This document shows, piece after piece, positions 1 through 8,983 of a stretch of 64,000 nucleotides of DNA (positions within the stretch are counted from its first letter, which is position 1; each line of letters opens with the position of its first letter). Made by a program: the position numbers and the translations under genes. Source of the stretch: DASZQY01 sp963843565 (GTDB taxonomy: Bacteria; Pseudomonadota; Alphaproteobacteria; Rhizobiales; Kaistiaceae); NCBI GenBank assembly GCA_963843565.1, contig CAWJKY010000003.1:2108001-2172000 (forward strand). Reading direction: 5' to 3'. A model generated the notes under the pieces. The model made no database searches. It saw only the letters and a list, made by a program, of their open reading frames with translations, and was not told the origin of the DNA.

Positions 1-49
1 CCGACCCTCCCCCGAGGTTTGCACGAGGCTCTGTTCCCCGCCCACCAAC

Positions 50-880
50 TCATGCGGCGAGGCTGACGAACTCCCGCCTGATGAAATCCATGCTCTCCCC
101 AATGGCCTTGGCCGGGTCCTTGAGGTTGCGCAGCTCTGCCGCGAACGGCTCGAAGGAAAAAGGACCGCCGTAGCCCGCGGCGGCGAGCGTCCTCATCTGC
201 GCGACGTTGCCGATGCGGTCGCTTGCGTCAACCAGTACGCGGTGCGGATCGCGCATCTCGTCCAGCGCCACCGAAGGGTCGTCGACGCCGGAGATGTGGA
301 CAAGACCGGTCATCGCCGCAAACACCTCGTCCTCGCCGGCGAGCGTGTGGTGGAACGTGTCGTGGACGAGACGGAACCCGCCACCGACCGCGTCGATCGC
401 TTCGGCCGCCTCACGCTTCGAGCGAAGCGAGCAAATCGCGAAGCCGAGCGGCTCGACCAGCCCTTCGACGCCGCGGTCGGCAAGTATCGGCTTCAGCTCT
501 GTGAGCGCGGTCCGCAGGTTCCCCCGGCGCTCGGCGTCGCCGCGTCCGCTGCCGTCGTTGACCGGAACCAGGATGATGGCCTTGGCGCCACAGGCGGCGG
601 CGAAATCGGCAAGCGCGATCGCTTCGGTTTCGCGCGCCGCATTCCATTGGTTGAAGCGTTGCAGCGCGTTGATGGTGAGGATGGTGACGCCCGCCGCCGC
701 CGCTGCGGCCCTGACCGTTTCGGGGGCCGTCCCGTCGTGGATCGGCTTGCCGGCGATGTCATTCCTGATCTCGACGTCGCTGATGCCGAGCGTGCGAGCC
801 AGCGCGAAAAACGCGCCAATGTCGAGTTGCGGCGCTGCCATGTGATTGAGCGCGAAGCGCACGTCAGCCGCGGGTCCCAC
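50..880 (-). CDS. Sugar phosphate isomerase/epimerase-like TIM-barrel protein
   Basis: About 276 residues with the look of the AP-endonuclease-2/xylose-isomerase-like TIM barrel (IolE/IolH/hydroxypyruvate isomerase relatives). Strand ends carry DVEIRND near the N-terminus, EPLGF, LVHDTFHH and a C-terminal FSFEPF. These supply the Glu, Asp/His and Glu metal ligands expected of the family. The frame is open upstream to 964, but a GTG at 878-880 has GGGAGGAAG just ahead of it and begins right before the first conserved strand, so I prefer it. It lies downstream of the IclR gene on the same strand, with an inverted repeat between them. The substrate cannot be read from sequence; sugar or polyol isomerisation is the family expectation. 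Confidence 0.8.
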   Translation of the reverse strand: MGPAADVRFALNHMAAPQLDIGAFFALARTLGISDVEIRNDIAGKPIHDGTAPETVRAAAAAAGVTILTINALQRFNQWNAARETEAIALADFAAACGAKAIILVPVNDGSGRGDAERRGNLRTALTELKPILADRGVEGLVEPLGFAICSLRSKREAAEAIDAVGGGFRLVHDTFHHTLAGEDEVFAAMTGLVHISGVDDPSVALDEMRDPHRVLVDASDRIGNVAQMRTLAAAGYGGPFSFEPFAAELRNLKDPAKAIGESMDFIRREFVSLAA

Positions 881-975
881 CGAATCTTCCTCCCAACGTC
901 GCGTCAGCCTTCTGCCTAGTCGCATCAAGGGCCGAGGCCGCTCACCCACCTGACGAAATGTCAATTCCGTATCGT

Positions 976-1006
976 TGTCAATAGAGAACGTTCATTCTAT
1001 TTGACA
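976..1006. promoter_or_regulatory. Inverted-repeat operator candidate upstream of the TIM-barrel gene
   Basis: TGTCAA (976-981) and TTGACA (1001-1006) form an inverted repeat around an exact GAACGTTC palindrome (986-993), with ATAGA and TCTAT as further partial arms. It lies between the end of the IclR gene and the start of the TIM-barrel gene. The TTGACA motif on each strand could also serve as a -35 box. Binding by the neighbouring IclR protein is an inference. Confidence 0.45.
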
Positions 1007-1097
1007 GCTCGCGTCGGCCCGACGGTGCCGGGAAAACAAGGCGCCAGCCGGTTTTTGAGCGGGTCCGGCGGCACTGGAGGCTCCACCGACCAGTGCG

Positions 1098-1925
1098 CTA
1101 CAAACCCGGCCCGGGCACGCCTTCGAAGCGCCGATCCAGTTCGCCGCTGATTTCCGCCGCAGCCTCGGAGAGCTTGTCGAGATGACGCGCGACGAACTCG
1201 CTCTCGCCGAGCGCGCCGCTGACCCACGCGAGATTCACCGCGCCGATGGCTTCGCCATTCACGAGTATCGGGCGCGCGATCGCGCTCATCTCGGCTTCGC
1301 GCCGATGGCTGACGTAGTAGCCGCGAAGCCGCGAGGCGTACCCCTTGCGGACGGTCTCGCGCAGCAGCGCGTCAACCGCTTTGCGGTCGCGTGCGACTCG
1401 GTCGGCCCCACGACCTTTGCCGATCAATATCTTCAGGATGGCGTTGCGTCGTTCGGGTCCGCTCCAGGCAAGCACCGCGCGCCCCATGGCCGACGGCAGA
1501 ACGTCGATATCGGCGCGCAGCACGTCTCGATTTAGCAGGAACGGAGACAGGCGCCGGGTCGTCTCCTGAACATGGATGGCGCCGGCCTCGTAGATCCCGA
1601 CGTCGGAAGGCCACAGCACGGCATTGCACAGCCGGTCGAGAACCGGCGCGGCAATCTCCGCCAGCATGGACTTCCAGTTCCCTTCCGCCGAGCGGACCGC
1701 GCGGATGGTGTGGTGATAGAGCCGGTCGCCGATGCCGCGGCGCACGTAACCCTCATTCTCAAGCGTCAGCAGGACGCGCAACAGCGTCGGCTTGGCCAGC
1801 CCGGTCCTTGCTGCCAGTTCGTGCAGCGTCGCCGGCCCATCCTCCTCGAGCGTTCGCATGACCGCGAGGCCGCGAGACAGAGCGCGAATGGTCTTCACGT
1901 GCGCCAAGGCCTGCTCCCGTCGCAT
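1098..1925 (-). CDS. IclR-family transcriptional regulator
   Basis: 275 residues. The N-terminal winged helix-turn-helix spans about residues 12-70 (recognition region AARTGLAKPTLLRVL) and is followed by the IclR effector domain with a terminal SGELDRRFEG tail. The length is normal for the family. IclR proteins usually bind small carboxylates or sugar derivatives. The gene is divergent from the TAXI-TRAP transporter and upstream of the TIM-barrel gene, so it probably controls one or both. The ATG at 1925 is the only good start before the HTH. Confidence 0.9.
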   Translation of the reverse strand: MRREQALAHVKTIRALSRGLAVMRTLEEDGPATLHELAARTGLAKPTLLRVLLTLENEGYVRRGIGDRLYHHTIRAVRSAEGNWKSMLAEIAAPVLDRLCNAVLWPSDVGIYEAGAIHVQETTRRLSPFLLNRDVLRADIDVLPSAMGRAVLAWSGPERRNAILKILIGKGRGADRVARDRKAVDALLRETVRKGYASRLRGYYVSHRREAEMSAIARPILVNGEAIGAVNLAWVSGALGESEFVARHLDKLSEAAAEISGELDRRFEGVPGPGL

Positions 1926-1961
1926 GTCGACAACTCGCGTATATCATCTCGCGTCCTGACA

Positions 1962-1976
1962 TTACACCAGGTGAAA
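1962..1976. promoter_or_regulatory. Imperfect 15-bp palindrome in the IclR/TRAP divergent region
   Basis: TTACACC-A-GGTGAAA is a palindrome with one mismatch per arm, centred in the 137-bp gap between the IclR gene and the TRAP permease. IclR-family operators are commonly palindromes of this size. Assignment to the adjacent regulator is an inference. Confidence 0.35.
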
Positions 1977-2062
1977 CGCATACGCGGCGGTGCTTGGCCT
2001 TCCCTCGAATTGCGGCAGACTGCTTCACGCGTGCGGAACGCACGCACGGGAGGAAAATCGGG

Positions 2063-3994
2063 ATGGACGACGAGGGCACGCACCCGCCGGTGCGTCGGAT
2101 GCTGACGTTCGCATTCGCGTCGCTCTCCGTGCTCCTGGCGCTGCTTGGCGTCTACATCGCCGGGATCGGCGTCCTGGACGAAACCTTCCTGCGGGTCGGC
2201 ATCTACGCCCTTGCCGCGGCTGTGCTCATCCTTCACCGCGCCGAAAGACGCTTCGCCGGCAAGCCGGCGCGCCGCTGGTGGTGGCTGGCAGACGCAGCTC
2301 TGCTCGTCTGCCTGATCGCCTCGACGCACAGATATTTCGTCATCGGCGAATCGCTGCAGATCGGTCTCTACTCGTTCACCTCCGAGGACATCTTCGTCGG
2401 CATCCTCGGCCTCATCACGTTGATCGTGCTGACCAGGCGCACCTTTGGCCTTCCCCTCATCGTGGTTTGCCTGCTCGCGATCTTCTACGGACTCTATGGC
2501 GAGTACCTGCCGTGGATCTTTCGGCATGGCGGCTACAGCATCGAACAGGTCATGCAGGTCGTCTGGTACTCCTTCGACGGCGTATTCGGCGGACCGATCT
2601 CGGTCGTGGTGACGCTGATCCTCGTATTCATCGTCTTCGGCGTGATCCTGGAAGGCATCGGCGCCGGACCCGTGCTGCTCAACTTCGCGTTCGCATTCAC
2701 CGGGCGCTCGCGCGGCGGCCCGGCCCATGCGGCCATCGTCGCCAGCGGCATCTTCGGGACCATGTCCGGTTCGGTTACCGGCAACGTCGTCGGCACCGGC
2801 GTGATGACCATTCCGATGATCGTGAAACGCGGCTTTCCAGCACGCTATGCCGGAGGCATCGAGGCCGCCGCCTCCTCGGGCGGGCAGTTCATGCCGCCGG
2901 TCATGGGCGCCGTCGCGTTCATCATGTCGGACGTCACCGGCATTCCGTATCTGACAATCTGCGTCGGCGCGCTGCTGCCGGCCCTGTTCTACTACGCCTC
3001 GTTGTTCGTCGCCGTGCATCTGGAGGCGGTGAAGCGCGGCATCCAGCCCATCCCGCCCGCCGAGCGCCCGAAGTTGACCCGCTACGACTGGCTGATGTCG
3101 CTGTGCTTCGTGCTGCCGCTGGCCGTGGTCGTGACCATGCTCCTGCTCGGCCGCACACCGGCGCTCGCCGGATTCTGGGCAGTCATTGCCGCGATCGTCC
3201 TCGGCTTCGCCATCAACCCCGAGCTGCGTCGCAATCCATGGCGGGTCATCGACGCCCTGACGTCTGCGGGCTTTGCCGCAGCGCAGATCGTCGTCGCCGT
3301 GGCCGCGATCGGCATCGTCATCGGGATCATCAACATGACAGGCCTCGGGCTGCGCTTCGCGGGCATCATCGAGGTACTGGCCGGCAATTCGCTGTTTCTT
3401 TCGCTGGTGATGATGATGCTGGGCTCGCTGATTCTCGGCATGGGAATGCCGACGGTTCCCGCCTACCTGATCATCGTGCTGGTCATGGGGCCGGCGATCG
3501 AGCGCATGGGCGTGCCGACGCTTACGGCGCATCTGTTCGTGGTCTATTTCGGTGTCCTTTCGTCCATCACGCCCCCGGTGGCGATCGCCGCGTTCGCCGC
3601 GGCACCGATCGCGCGCGCCAATCCGATTTCCATCGGATTCGACGCCTGCCGTATCGCGCTGATCGGTTTCATCATTCCGTTCGTCCTGATCTACAGCCCG
3701 TCGCTGTCCCTGGTCGTCGACTTCAGTATCGAGGGCCTTGTCTGGGTCTGTCTGCGCCTGCTTCTCGCGATATGGCTGCTGAGCTCCGGCGTCTCCGGCT
3801 ACGCCGCCGCGCGGCTGCCGTTGTGGCAGCGGCTGGCGCGCATCGCCATCGGCATCATCGCCTTGATGCCGGCGCTGGGCGTCGAGATCGCGGCCACGGT
3901 CGTGGCGCTTGGCATAAGCGGCGCGGACATTTTGCGCCGGCCGAACATCGCAGCGATTCCGCGGTCCGGCGACGCACCCGCGGAGCCAGGATGA
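2063..3994 (+). CDS. TRAP transporter fused permease (DctQM fusion, TAXI type)
   Basis: 643 residues, highly hydrophobic, with about 16 predicted membrane segments. The first third is the small DctQ-like part and the rest is the large DctM-like part, with typical loops such as SGSVTGNVVGTG, EAAASSGGQFMPPVMGA and GMGMPTVPAYL. Fused permeases of this kind work with TAXI-class binding proteins in Na+-driven uptake of carboxylates or related solutes, and such a binding protein follows 86 bp later. I chose the ATG at 2063 because GGGAGG precedes it; the longer frame from 1994 lacks a ribosome site. It is the first gene of a transporter-hydrolase operon. Confidence 0.92.
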   Translation: MDDEGTHPPVRRMLTFAFASLSVLLALLGVYIAGIGVLDETFLRVGIYALAAAVLILHRAERRFAGKPARRWWWLADAALLVCLIASTHRYFVIGESLQIGLYSFTSEDIFVGILGLITLIVLTRRTFGLPLIVVCLLAIFYGLYGEYLPWIFRHGGYSIEQVMQVVWYSFDGVFGGPISVVVTLILVFIVFGVILEGIGAGPVLLNFAFAFTGRSRGGPAHAAIVASGIFGTMSGSVTGNVVGTGVMTIPMIVKRGFPARYAGGIEAAASSGGQFMPPVMGAVAFIMSDVTGIPYLTICVGALLPALFYYASLFVAVHLEAVKRGIQPIPPAERPKLTRYDWLMSLCFVLPLAVVVTMLLLGRTPALAGFWAVIAAIVLGFAINPELRRNPWRVIDALTSAGFAAAQIVVAVAAIGIVIGIINMTGLGLRFAGIIEVLAGNSLFLSLVMMMLGSLILGMGMPTVPAYLIIVLVMGPAIERMGVPTLTAHLFVVYFGVLSSITPPVAIAAFAAAPIARANPISIGFDACRIALIGFIIPFVLIYSPSLSLVVDFSIEGLVWVCLRLLLAIWLLSSGVSGYAAARLPLWQRLARIAIGIIALMPALGVEIAATVVALGISGADILRRPNIAAIPRSGDAPAEPG

Positions 3995-4080
3995 TCAGCG
4001 GGCGTCGCGACGCTCGTTCAACCAGGCCCGCAAGGGCGCACAAGGTCCGAAGGACCGGCAACGACAGGAGGAAAGCCAAG

Positions 4081-5103
4081 ATGAGATTGTTCAGGACGGC
4101 AATCGCCGCAACCTTCGGGCTGGCCGCGTTCGCCAACGTTACGGCCGCTTCGTCGACCGAGTTCTACAAGCTGGCAACTCTGGGCCCGGGTTCTTCGCCC
4201 TACCTGGTGATGAGCACGTTCGCCCAGCTCGTCCACAAACAGCTTCCGGACGTCGAGATCCAGGTCAACGCCACCGGCGCCGCCACCCAGCACGCCATCG
4301 ACGCCGCCAAAGGCGATCTCGACTTCTTCATGTGGTCGGCCAGCGTGTTCGACTTCATGCAGAAGGGTGCGGCGATGTACGCCAAGATTCCCGAAGCACC
4401 GGAACTCTCCAAGCACCTGCGCGCGGTCTTCGCCTTTCCGCTCGGGCTCTATCACATCACGACCTACGCCGATTCGGGCATCGAGAGCCTCATGGACATC
4501 AAGGGCAAGAAGGTCTTCCTCGGCCCGCCGGGCGGCGGCGCGACCGCCATCATGCAGCGCGTGATCGAAGGGGCGACCGGCTACAAGGCCAACGAGGACT
4601 TCGAGCAGGTCCAGCTGGGCTGGGATGCCGCGGCCCAGGCGTTCCAGGACGGCCGCATCGACGTTTACATCAACTCGACCAATGCCCCGAGCCCGATCAT
4701 CGAGCAGATAGCGCTGACGCGGAAAATCCGCTTCCTGGGCCTGACGCCCGAGCAGATGAAGATCCCTGCGGTCGCGGCGATCCTCGGCCGACCGGGCGGC
4801 ACTCTCGGCGTGATCGAGCCCGGCACCTACGGCGACAATCAGGTCAATACCGAGCCGGTCCAGACGCTGGGTTCGACCGTTGGCATCGGTGTTGGCGACC
4901 ACGTTCCCGCCGATGCGGTCTATGCCATCACGAAGGCCTTCTGGACTGCCTGGAAGGAGACCTCTGCGTCGACCCCATGGCTGCGCAAGGTCTCCCTCGA
5001 CGGTGCGTTCACCGATCTCAACCTGCCGCTCCATCCGGGCGCCGCGCGCTACTACAAGGAGATCGGCATGGACATTCCGGCCTCGATCATGCCCAGCGAA
5101 TAA
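4081..5103 (+). CDS. TAXI-family TRAP transporter substrate-binding protein
   Basis: 340 residues with an N-terminal Sec signal peptide (MRLFRTAIAATFGLAAF...). The mature part starts with YKLATLGPGSSPYLVMSTFA, typical of the TAXI family, and has GPPGGGA and DVYINSTN motifs in the ligand-binding core. AGGAGG lies about ten bases before the ATG at 4081. It works in the periplasm with the fused permease upstream. The following gene is a sulfatase-fold hydrolase, so the cargo may be an ester or its product; this is inference only. Confidence 0.92.
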   Translation: MRLFRTAIAATFGLAAFANVTAASSTEFYKLATLGPGSSPYLVMSTFAQLVHKQLPDVEIQVNATGAATQHAIDAAKGDLDFFMWSASVFDFMQKGAAMYAKIPEAPELSKHLRAVFAFPLGLYHITTYADSGIESLMDIKGKKVFLGPPGGGATAIMQRVIEGATGYKANEDFEQVQLGWDAAAQAFQDGRIDVYINSTNAPSPIIEQIALTRKIRFLGLTPEQMKIPAVAAILGRPGGTLGVIEPGTYGDNQVNTEPVQTLGSTVGIGVGDHVPADAVYAITKAFWTAWKETSASTPWLRKVSLDGAFTDLNLPLHPGAARYYKEIGMDIPASIMPSE

Positions 5104-5113
5104 CCGACCCGCC

Positions 5114-5136
5114 GCGGGAGGGCATCGCCCTCCCGC
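5114..5136. terminator. Perfect 9-bp hairpin after the TAXI binding protein
   Basis: GCGGGAGGG (5114-5122) pairs exactly with CCCTCCCGC (5128-5136) across a 5-base loop, directly after the binding-protein stop. It is followed by a C-run, not a T-run. It may therefore protect the 3' end of the message or attenuate transcription, and is not a standard intrinsic terminator. Confidence 0.55.
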
Positions 5137-5172
5137 CCCCCCCAAGGCTCTCCGATCCCGACCCGCGATTAC

Positions 5173-6744
5173 ATGTCCGAAGCAAAGAACATCCTGTTCG
5201 TCATGGCCGACCAGCTCAGGGCCGACTACCTGTCGTGCTACGGCCACCCGAGGCTGAAGACGCCGCACATGGACGCGCTGGCGGCCCGCGGCGTTCGCTT
5301 CACGCGCGCCTACGTCCAGGCGCCGGTCTGCGGACCGTCGCGGATGAGTTTCTACACAGGCCGCTACGTCAGCTCGCACGGCTCCACGTACAACGGCGTG
5401 CCGTTACGCGTCGGCGAGATGACCATCGGCGACCACCTGCGCCCGCTCGGTCTTCGCGTCGCCCTTGTCGGCAAGACACACATGACGGCCGACCGCCGCG
5501 GGATGCAGCGGCTCGGCGTCTCGCGCGATTCGATCGAGGGCGTGCTGGCCGCCGAATGCGGCTTCGAGCCCTTCGAGCGCGACGATGGCCTGTGGCCCGA
5601 CCAGAGCAAGCCGCATGACACCGCCTACAACCGGTATCTCCGCGCTCAGGGCTACAACGTCGACAACCCCTGGAATGAGTTCGCCAACGCCGGACGTGGC
5701 GCTGACGGTGAGGTCCTGTCCGGCTGGCTGCTGCGCAACGCTCACCTGCCCGCGACCGTCAAGGAGGAACACTCCGAGACCGCCTACATGACCGACCGCG
5801 CGATCGACTTCATCACGGAAGCCGGCGACGCGCCATGGTGCCTGCACCTCAGCTACATCAAGCCACACTGGCCCTACATCGCGCCGGCTCCCTATCACGA
5901 CATGTATGCCGCCGACGACGTCCTGCCGGCGAACCGGACGGAAACGGAGCGTGTCAATCCGCACCCGGTGGTCGCCGCTTTCATGCAGCATGAGGAGAGC
6001 CTGACTTTCGCGCGCGACGAGGTGCGCGAGGCGGTCATTCCGGCCTACATGGGCCTCATCAAGCAGATAGACGATCACCTCGGCAGGCTCTTCGCGTTCA
6101 TGGACGGTCGCAAGCTGATGGACAACACGCTGATCGTCGTGACCTCCGACCACGGCGACTATCTCGGCGACCATTGGCTCGGCGAGAAGGAGCTCTTCCA
6201 CGAGGAGAGCGTGCGTATCCCGCTTATCATCTACGATCCTGCCAGCGCGGCGGACGCCACACGCGGCACGGCCGACGACCGCCTCGTCGAGGCGATCGAC
6301 CTGGCGCCAACGTTCGTCGAAGCGGCCGGCGGTGTGGTTCCGAGCCACATACTCGAGGGCCGTTCGCTGCTTGGCCTCATCTGCGGCGATGGACAGGACT
6401 GGCGCGACGCGGTCGTTTCGGAATGCGACTATGCCTTCCGCAAGGCGCGCAATCTGCTGGGGCGTGCACCCGGCGAGTCCCGCGCCTACATGCTGCGCAC
6501 CGACCGCTGGAAATACGTCGAGTACGACGGGTTTCGCTCGCAGCTCTTCGATCTCGCCGCCGATCCGTGCGAGTTCAATGACCTCGGCGGAAACGCTGGC
6601 CACCTGTCGATACGACAGGAGCTGCACGAACGGCTGTTCGCGTGGCTGCGCGGCCGCCGCATGCGCGTCACCATGTCGGAGGATGAAGTCGTCGAACGAA
6701 CCGACACGCACAAGACGCGCGGATTCATTTTCGGTGTCTGGTAG
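5173..6744 (+). CDS. Sulfatase-fold hydrolase, phosphonate monoester hydrolase/arylsulfatase-like
   Basis: 523 residues of the alkaline-phosphatase superfamily. C53-G-P-S-R is the C-x-P-S-R sulfatase signature, where the Cys is converted to formylglycine. D13 sits in MADQLRADY, and TSDHGDYLGDH (around residue 328) supplies the metal-binding Asp and His. The stretch from YHDMYAADDV through YMGLIKQIDDHLGRLFAFMD resembles rhizobial phosphonate monoester hydrolases more than choline or aryl sulfatases. There is no signal peptide, so it is probably cytoplasmic and acts on what the upstream TRAP system imports. No maturation enzyme is encoded in the window. Sulfate or phosphonate monoester specificity cannot be told from sequence. 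Confidence 0.88.
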   Translation: MSEAKNILFVMADQLRADYLSCYGHPRLKTPHMDALAARGVRFTRAYVQAPVCGPSRMSFYTGRYVSSHGSTYNGVPLRVGEMTIGDHLRPLGLRVALVGKTHMTADRRGMQRLGVSRDSIEGVLAAECGFEPFERDDGLWPDQSKPHDTAYNRYLRAQGYNVDNPWNEFANAGRGADGEVLSGWLLRNAHLPATVKEEHSETAYMTDRAIDFITEAGDAPWCLHLSYIKPHWPYIAPAPYHDMYAADDVLPANRTETERVNPHPVVAAFMQHEESLTFARDEVREAVIPAYMGLIKQIDDHLGRLFAFMDGRKLMDNTLIVVTSDHGDYLGDHWLGEKELFHEESVRIPLIIYDPASAADATRGTADDRLVEAIDLAPTFVEAAGGVVPSHILEGRSLLGLICGDGQDWRDAVVSECDYAFRKARNLLGRAPGESRAYMLRTDRWKYVEYDGFRSQLFDLAADPCEFNDLGGNAGHLSIRQELHERLFAWLRGRRMRVTMSEDEVVERTDTHKTRGFIFGVW

Positions 6745-6746
6745 TC

Positions 6747-6771
6747 GAAGCGGCTGATCTGCTTCCGCTTC
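6747..6771. terminator. Hairpin between convergent sulfatase and LysR genes
   Basis: GAAGCGG (6747-6753) pairs with CCGCTTC (6765-6771) across 11 bases, just after the hydrolase stop and in the gap before the convergent LysR gene. The position suits a bidirectional transcription end, but there is no T-tract. Confidence 0.35.
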
Positions 6772-6851
6772 GCTTGACACCCACTTGCGCCCGTCTCGTC
6801 GCCGCGTGGCCCGCTATTCGGCCGAGCCGAAGGCGGCTGCGCTATGTTGCC

Positions 6852-7760
6852 CTAGGACGCCAATGCGGAACAAAGCGACTTGAGTATTCGAACGAGGGCC
6901 TTCGCGGGCGGGCTGAGATCCACGCTTCGACGGGTAATCAAGCCGGCCTGGCGGACGGCGCGACCGCCGGCCACTTCGATCGGAGCGACATAGCTGGGAT
7001 CGAATGCCGTCAGGTGAGCAGCCGCGTGATAGCTCAGGTAGTCTCTGCCGCGCATCAGGGCGAATTTGAGCGGAATAACGTCCGTTTCGATGGCAGGCAC
7101 CGGCGGGGGCAGCCCGGCTGTGCGAAACAAGTGATGCAGGCGTCCCACCATGTAGGTCGTGGCCGATGGCAGGATCCACGGATAAGCCAGCAAATCCTCG
7201 ATCCGAATCCTGCGGCGCCGGCGCAGCGGATGCCCGACGTCGGCGATCACGCAATATTCGTCTGCAAGAAGCGGCTTCCATGCAAGCCCGGGCTCGAGAC
7301 GCGGGGCGTCGGGAACCGCGGCCAATACCAGGTCGAGCGAACCGTTCCTGAGCAGGCTCTTGAGCTGATCGTCGCCACCTCCCGTTACCCTGACGCGAAT
7401 GCCGGGACGTGTGCGCCGAAGCTCCGCGATCGCCTCGGGAAGCACAGCGTCCTGCCACGAAGGGCCGGCACCGACGTTTACGATGCCCGCGCCGCCGGCG
7501 CGGAGTGCATCGACTTCGTCGCGCGCGGTCTGCAACGCGGCCCTGATATCCTTGGCGTGGCGAAGCACAGCCGAACCGTAGACGGTTGGCGTCACACCAC
7601 GCGCCTGCCGCTCGAACAGTGCCGAACCGAACGAATCCTCAAGACGACGGATCGCCTTGGTCAGGGCCGGCTGCGTCACGCCAAGTTCCCGGGCGGCAGC
7701 GCGCAGCGATCCGTGCGCAACGGCGGCAAGAAAGTAGTCAAGGGTCCGCAGATCAAACAT
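6852..7760 (-). CDS. LysR-family transcriptional regulator
   Basis: 302 residues. The N-terminal HTH (FLAAVAHGSLRAAARELGVTQPALTKAIRRLE, about residues 10-41) is followed by a type-2 periplasmic-binding-fold effector domain; the length is normal. It is divergent from the ABC importer that begins at 7888, and a 17-bp perfect palindrome lies immediately before its start codon. The obvious inference is that it autoregulates and activates the importer-sulfatase operon. Confidence 0.92.
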   Translation of the reverse strand: MFDLRTLDYFLAAVAHGSLRAAARELGVTQPALTKAIRRLEDSFGSALFERQARGVTPTVYGSAVLRHAKDIRAALQTARDEVDALRAGGAGIVNVGAGPSWQDAVLPEAIAELRRTRPGIRVRVTGGGDDQLKSLLRNGSLDLVLAAVPDAPRLEPGLAWKPLLADEYCVIADVGHPLRRRRRIRIEDLLAYPWILPSATTYMVGRLHHLFRTAGLPPPVPAIETDVIPLKFALMRGRDYLSYHAAAHLTAFDPSYVAPIEVAGGRAVRQAGLITRRSVDLSPPAKALVRILKSLCSALAS

Positions 7761-7761
7761 T

Positions 7762-7778
7762 GATAACCTCTGGTTATC
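7762..7778. promoter_or_regulatory. LysR operator candidate (perfect 17-bp palindrome)
   Basis: GATAACC-TCT-GGTTATC is a perfect inverted repeat 1 bp from the LysR start codon, in the divergent gap with the ABC importer. Size and position suit a LysR autoregulatory site. Confidence 0.6.
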
Positions 7779-7887
7779 GCTCGTCTTCCCGTTAATCGTT
7801 GCCAGCGTTTTCCTGGACCGTCAATCTTTCGAGCCTCAATCAAGGATGACGCACCCCCGTGCAGGGCGCTTCAAGGGAGGGACGATC

Positions 7888-8943
7888 ATGAAGAAAATGC
7901 CACGCCGCACCATTCTCAAGGGAATGGCGGTGGCGCCGTTCATTCTTTCCGGCCGCGCGAGTTGGGCGGCCGATGGTCCGACCATGATGTCGGAGGTCGA
8001 CATCGGCAAGGCCAAGGCCGAAGGCAAGATGACCCTTTATACGAGCCTCGACACGAAAATCGTCGACAAGATCGTCGGACCGTTCAAGGAGAAATACGGA
8101 ATCGACGTCGAGTATTTCCGGGGCTCGTCGGGGGACGTGACCGCAAAGGTTCTGGCCGAGGCCGATGCTGGCCGCATCCAGGCCGATATGGTCGACGCCT
8201 CCGACCTCGGCGGCCTGCTGGTGATGAAGGAGCGTGGACTGCTGCTCGAGAAGAAGTCCGATGCGTCCGCGGTTGTGCCGCCCAACCTGCAGGACCCGGA
8301 CGGGACCTGGATGGCGGATCGCCTGACACAGGCGATCATCCAGTACAACACGAACGAGTTCGGCGGCGACAAGGCGCCCACGTCGTGGCAGGACCTGACC
8401 AAGCCCGAATTCAGCGGCCGTTTGGTCTTCAGCAGCAGCGCCAACGGCGATGGCGCTCCGCGTCTCTACACGCTCGCAAAGGCCTTCGGGTGGGATCTGC
8501 TCAAGGCCTACGCAGCCAACAAGCCAATCCGCACGACCACGCCCCAGCTGATCACGCAGATTCTTGAGAGTGGCGAAGGCGGCGCGGCGTTCGCTACCAA
8601 CGACAATATCGCCTGGCGCTCGAAGGGCGGTGGCAAGCCGACCGACTTTACCTATCCGGCGGAAGGCGTCCCGACCGAGCCCGGCGCCGTCGGCCTCGTC
8701 AAGGACGCGGCCCACCCGCACGCAGCCTTCCTGTTCCATGAATTCTGGATGGGCAAGGACGCGCAGAAACTTCTCGTCGCCGGTGGCAAGTATTCCAGCC
8801 GCACCAACTCGGAGCCTCCCACGGGCAGTCCGCCGCTCGCTTCGCTCAAACTGATCACGCTCGACTATCACGAGTACAAGGACAAGAAGCAGGACATTCT
8901 CCAGCGCATGGCCGACATCTTCGGCGGCGAGTGGGGAATCTAG
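7888..8943 (+). CDS. Ferric-type ABC transporter substrate-binding protein
   Basis: 351 residues. A twin-arginine-like leader (PRRTILKG, ending at RASWA) precedes a family-1 extracellular binding protein of the FbpA/PotD-like kind (KMTLYTSLDTKIVDKIVGPF). GGGAGGGACG precedes the ATG at 7888; the frame is open to 7846 but without a ribosome site. It starts an operon with a two-domain permease, an ATPase and a sulfatase. The characteristic iron-coordinating tyrosine pair is not evident, so a small organic anion or ester is at least as likely as iron. Confidence 0.88.
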   Translation: MKKMPRRTILKGMAVAPFILSGRASWAADGPTMMSEVDIGKAKAEGKMTLYTSLDTKIVDKIVGPFKEKYGIDVEYFRGSSGDVTAKVLAEADAGRIQADMVDASDLGGLLVMKERGLLLEKKSDASAVVPPNLQDPDGTWMADRLTQAIIQYNTNEFGGDKAPTSWQDLTKPEFSGRLVFSSSANGDGAPRLYTLAKAFGWDLLKAYAANKPIRTTTPQLITQILESGEGGAAFATNDNIAWRSKGGGKPTDFTYPAEGVPTEPGAVGLVKDAAHPHAAFLFHEFWMGKDAQKLLVAGGKYSSRTNSEPPTGSPPLASLKLITLDYHEYKDKKQDILQRMADIFGGEWGI

Positions 8944-8978
8944 GTCCGCCGCCGGAAGCGTTGCTGCACAGACGGACC
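8943..8978. other. Weak hairpin after the ferric-type binding protein gene
   Basis: GGTCCG (8943-8948) pairs with CGGACC (8973-8978) across 24 bases, between the binding-protein stop and the permease start at 8984. It is the weakest member of the set of hairpins found after every binding-protein gene in this window. Confidence 0.3.
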
Positions 8979-8983
8979 CAGGC

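Noticed and set aside
1895..3532. Long minus-strand frame (545 codons) opposite the TRAP permease
   Set aside because: Its translation is extremely rich in His, Asp, Arg and Gln and shows no domain. It is the complement of a membrane-protein gene with a strong ribosome site, so it is a GC-bias shadow.
1990..4080. Extended frame fusing upstream sequence to the TAXI binding protein
   Set aside because: The part before 4081 is the permease gene read in another frame. The signal peptide and AGGAGG at 4081 mark the true start.
4018..5379. 453-codon minus-strand frame opposite the TAXI protein
   Set aside because: Low-complexity Arg/Gly/Asp composition with no recognisable motif; antisense to a clear signal-peptide protein.
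5404..6780. 458-codon minus-strand frame opposite the first sulfatase
   Set aside because: No domain, and the plus strand holds a complete sulfatase-fold protein with all active-site motifs.
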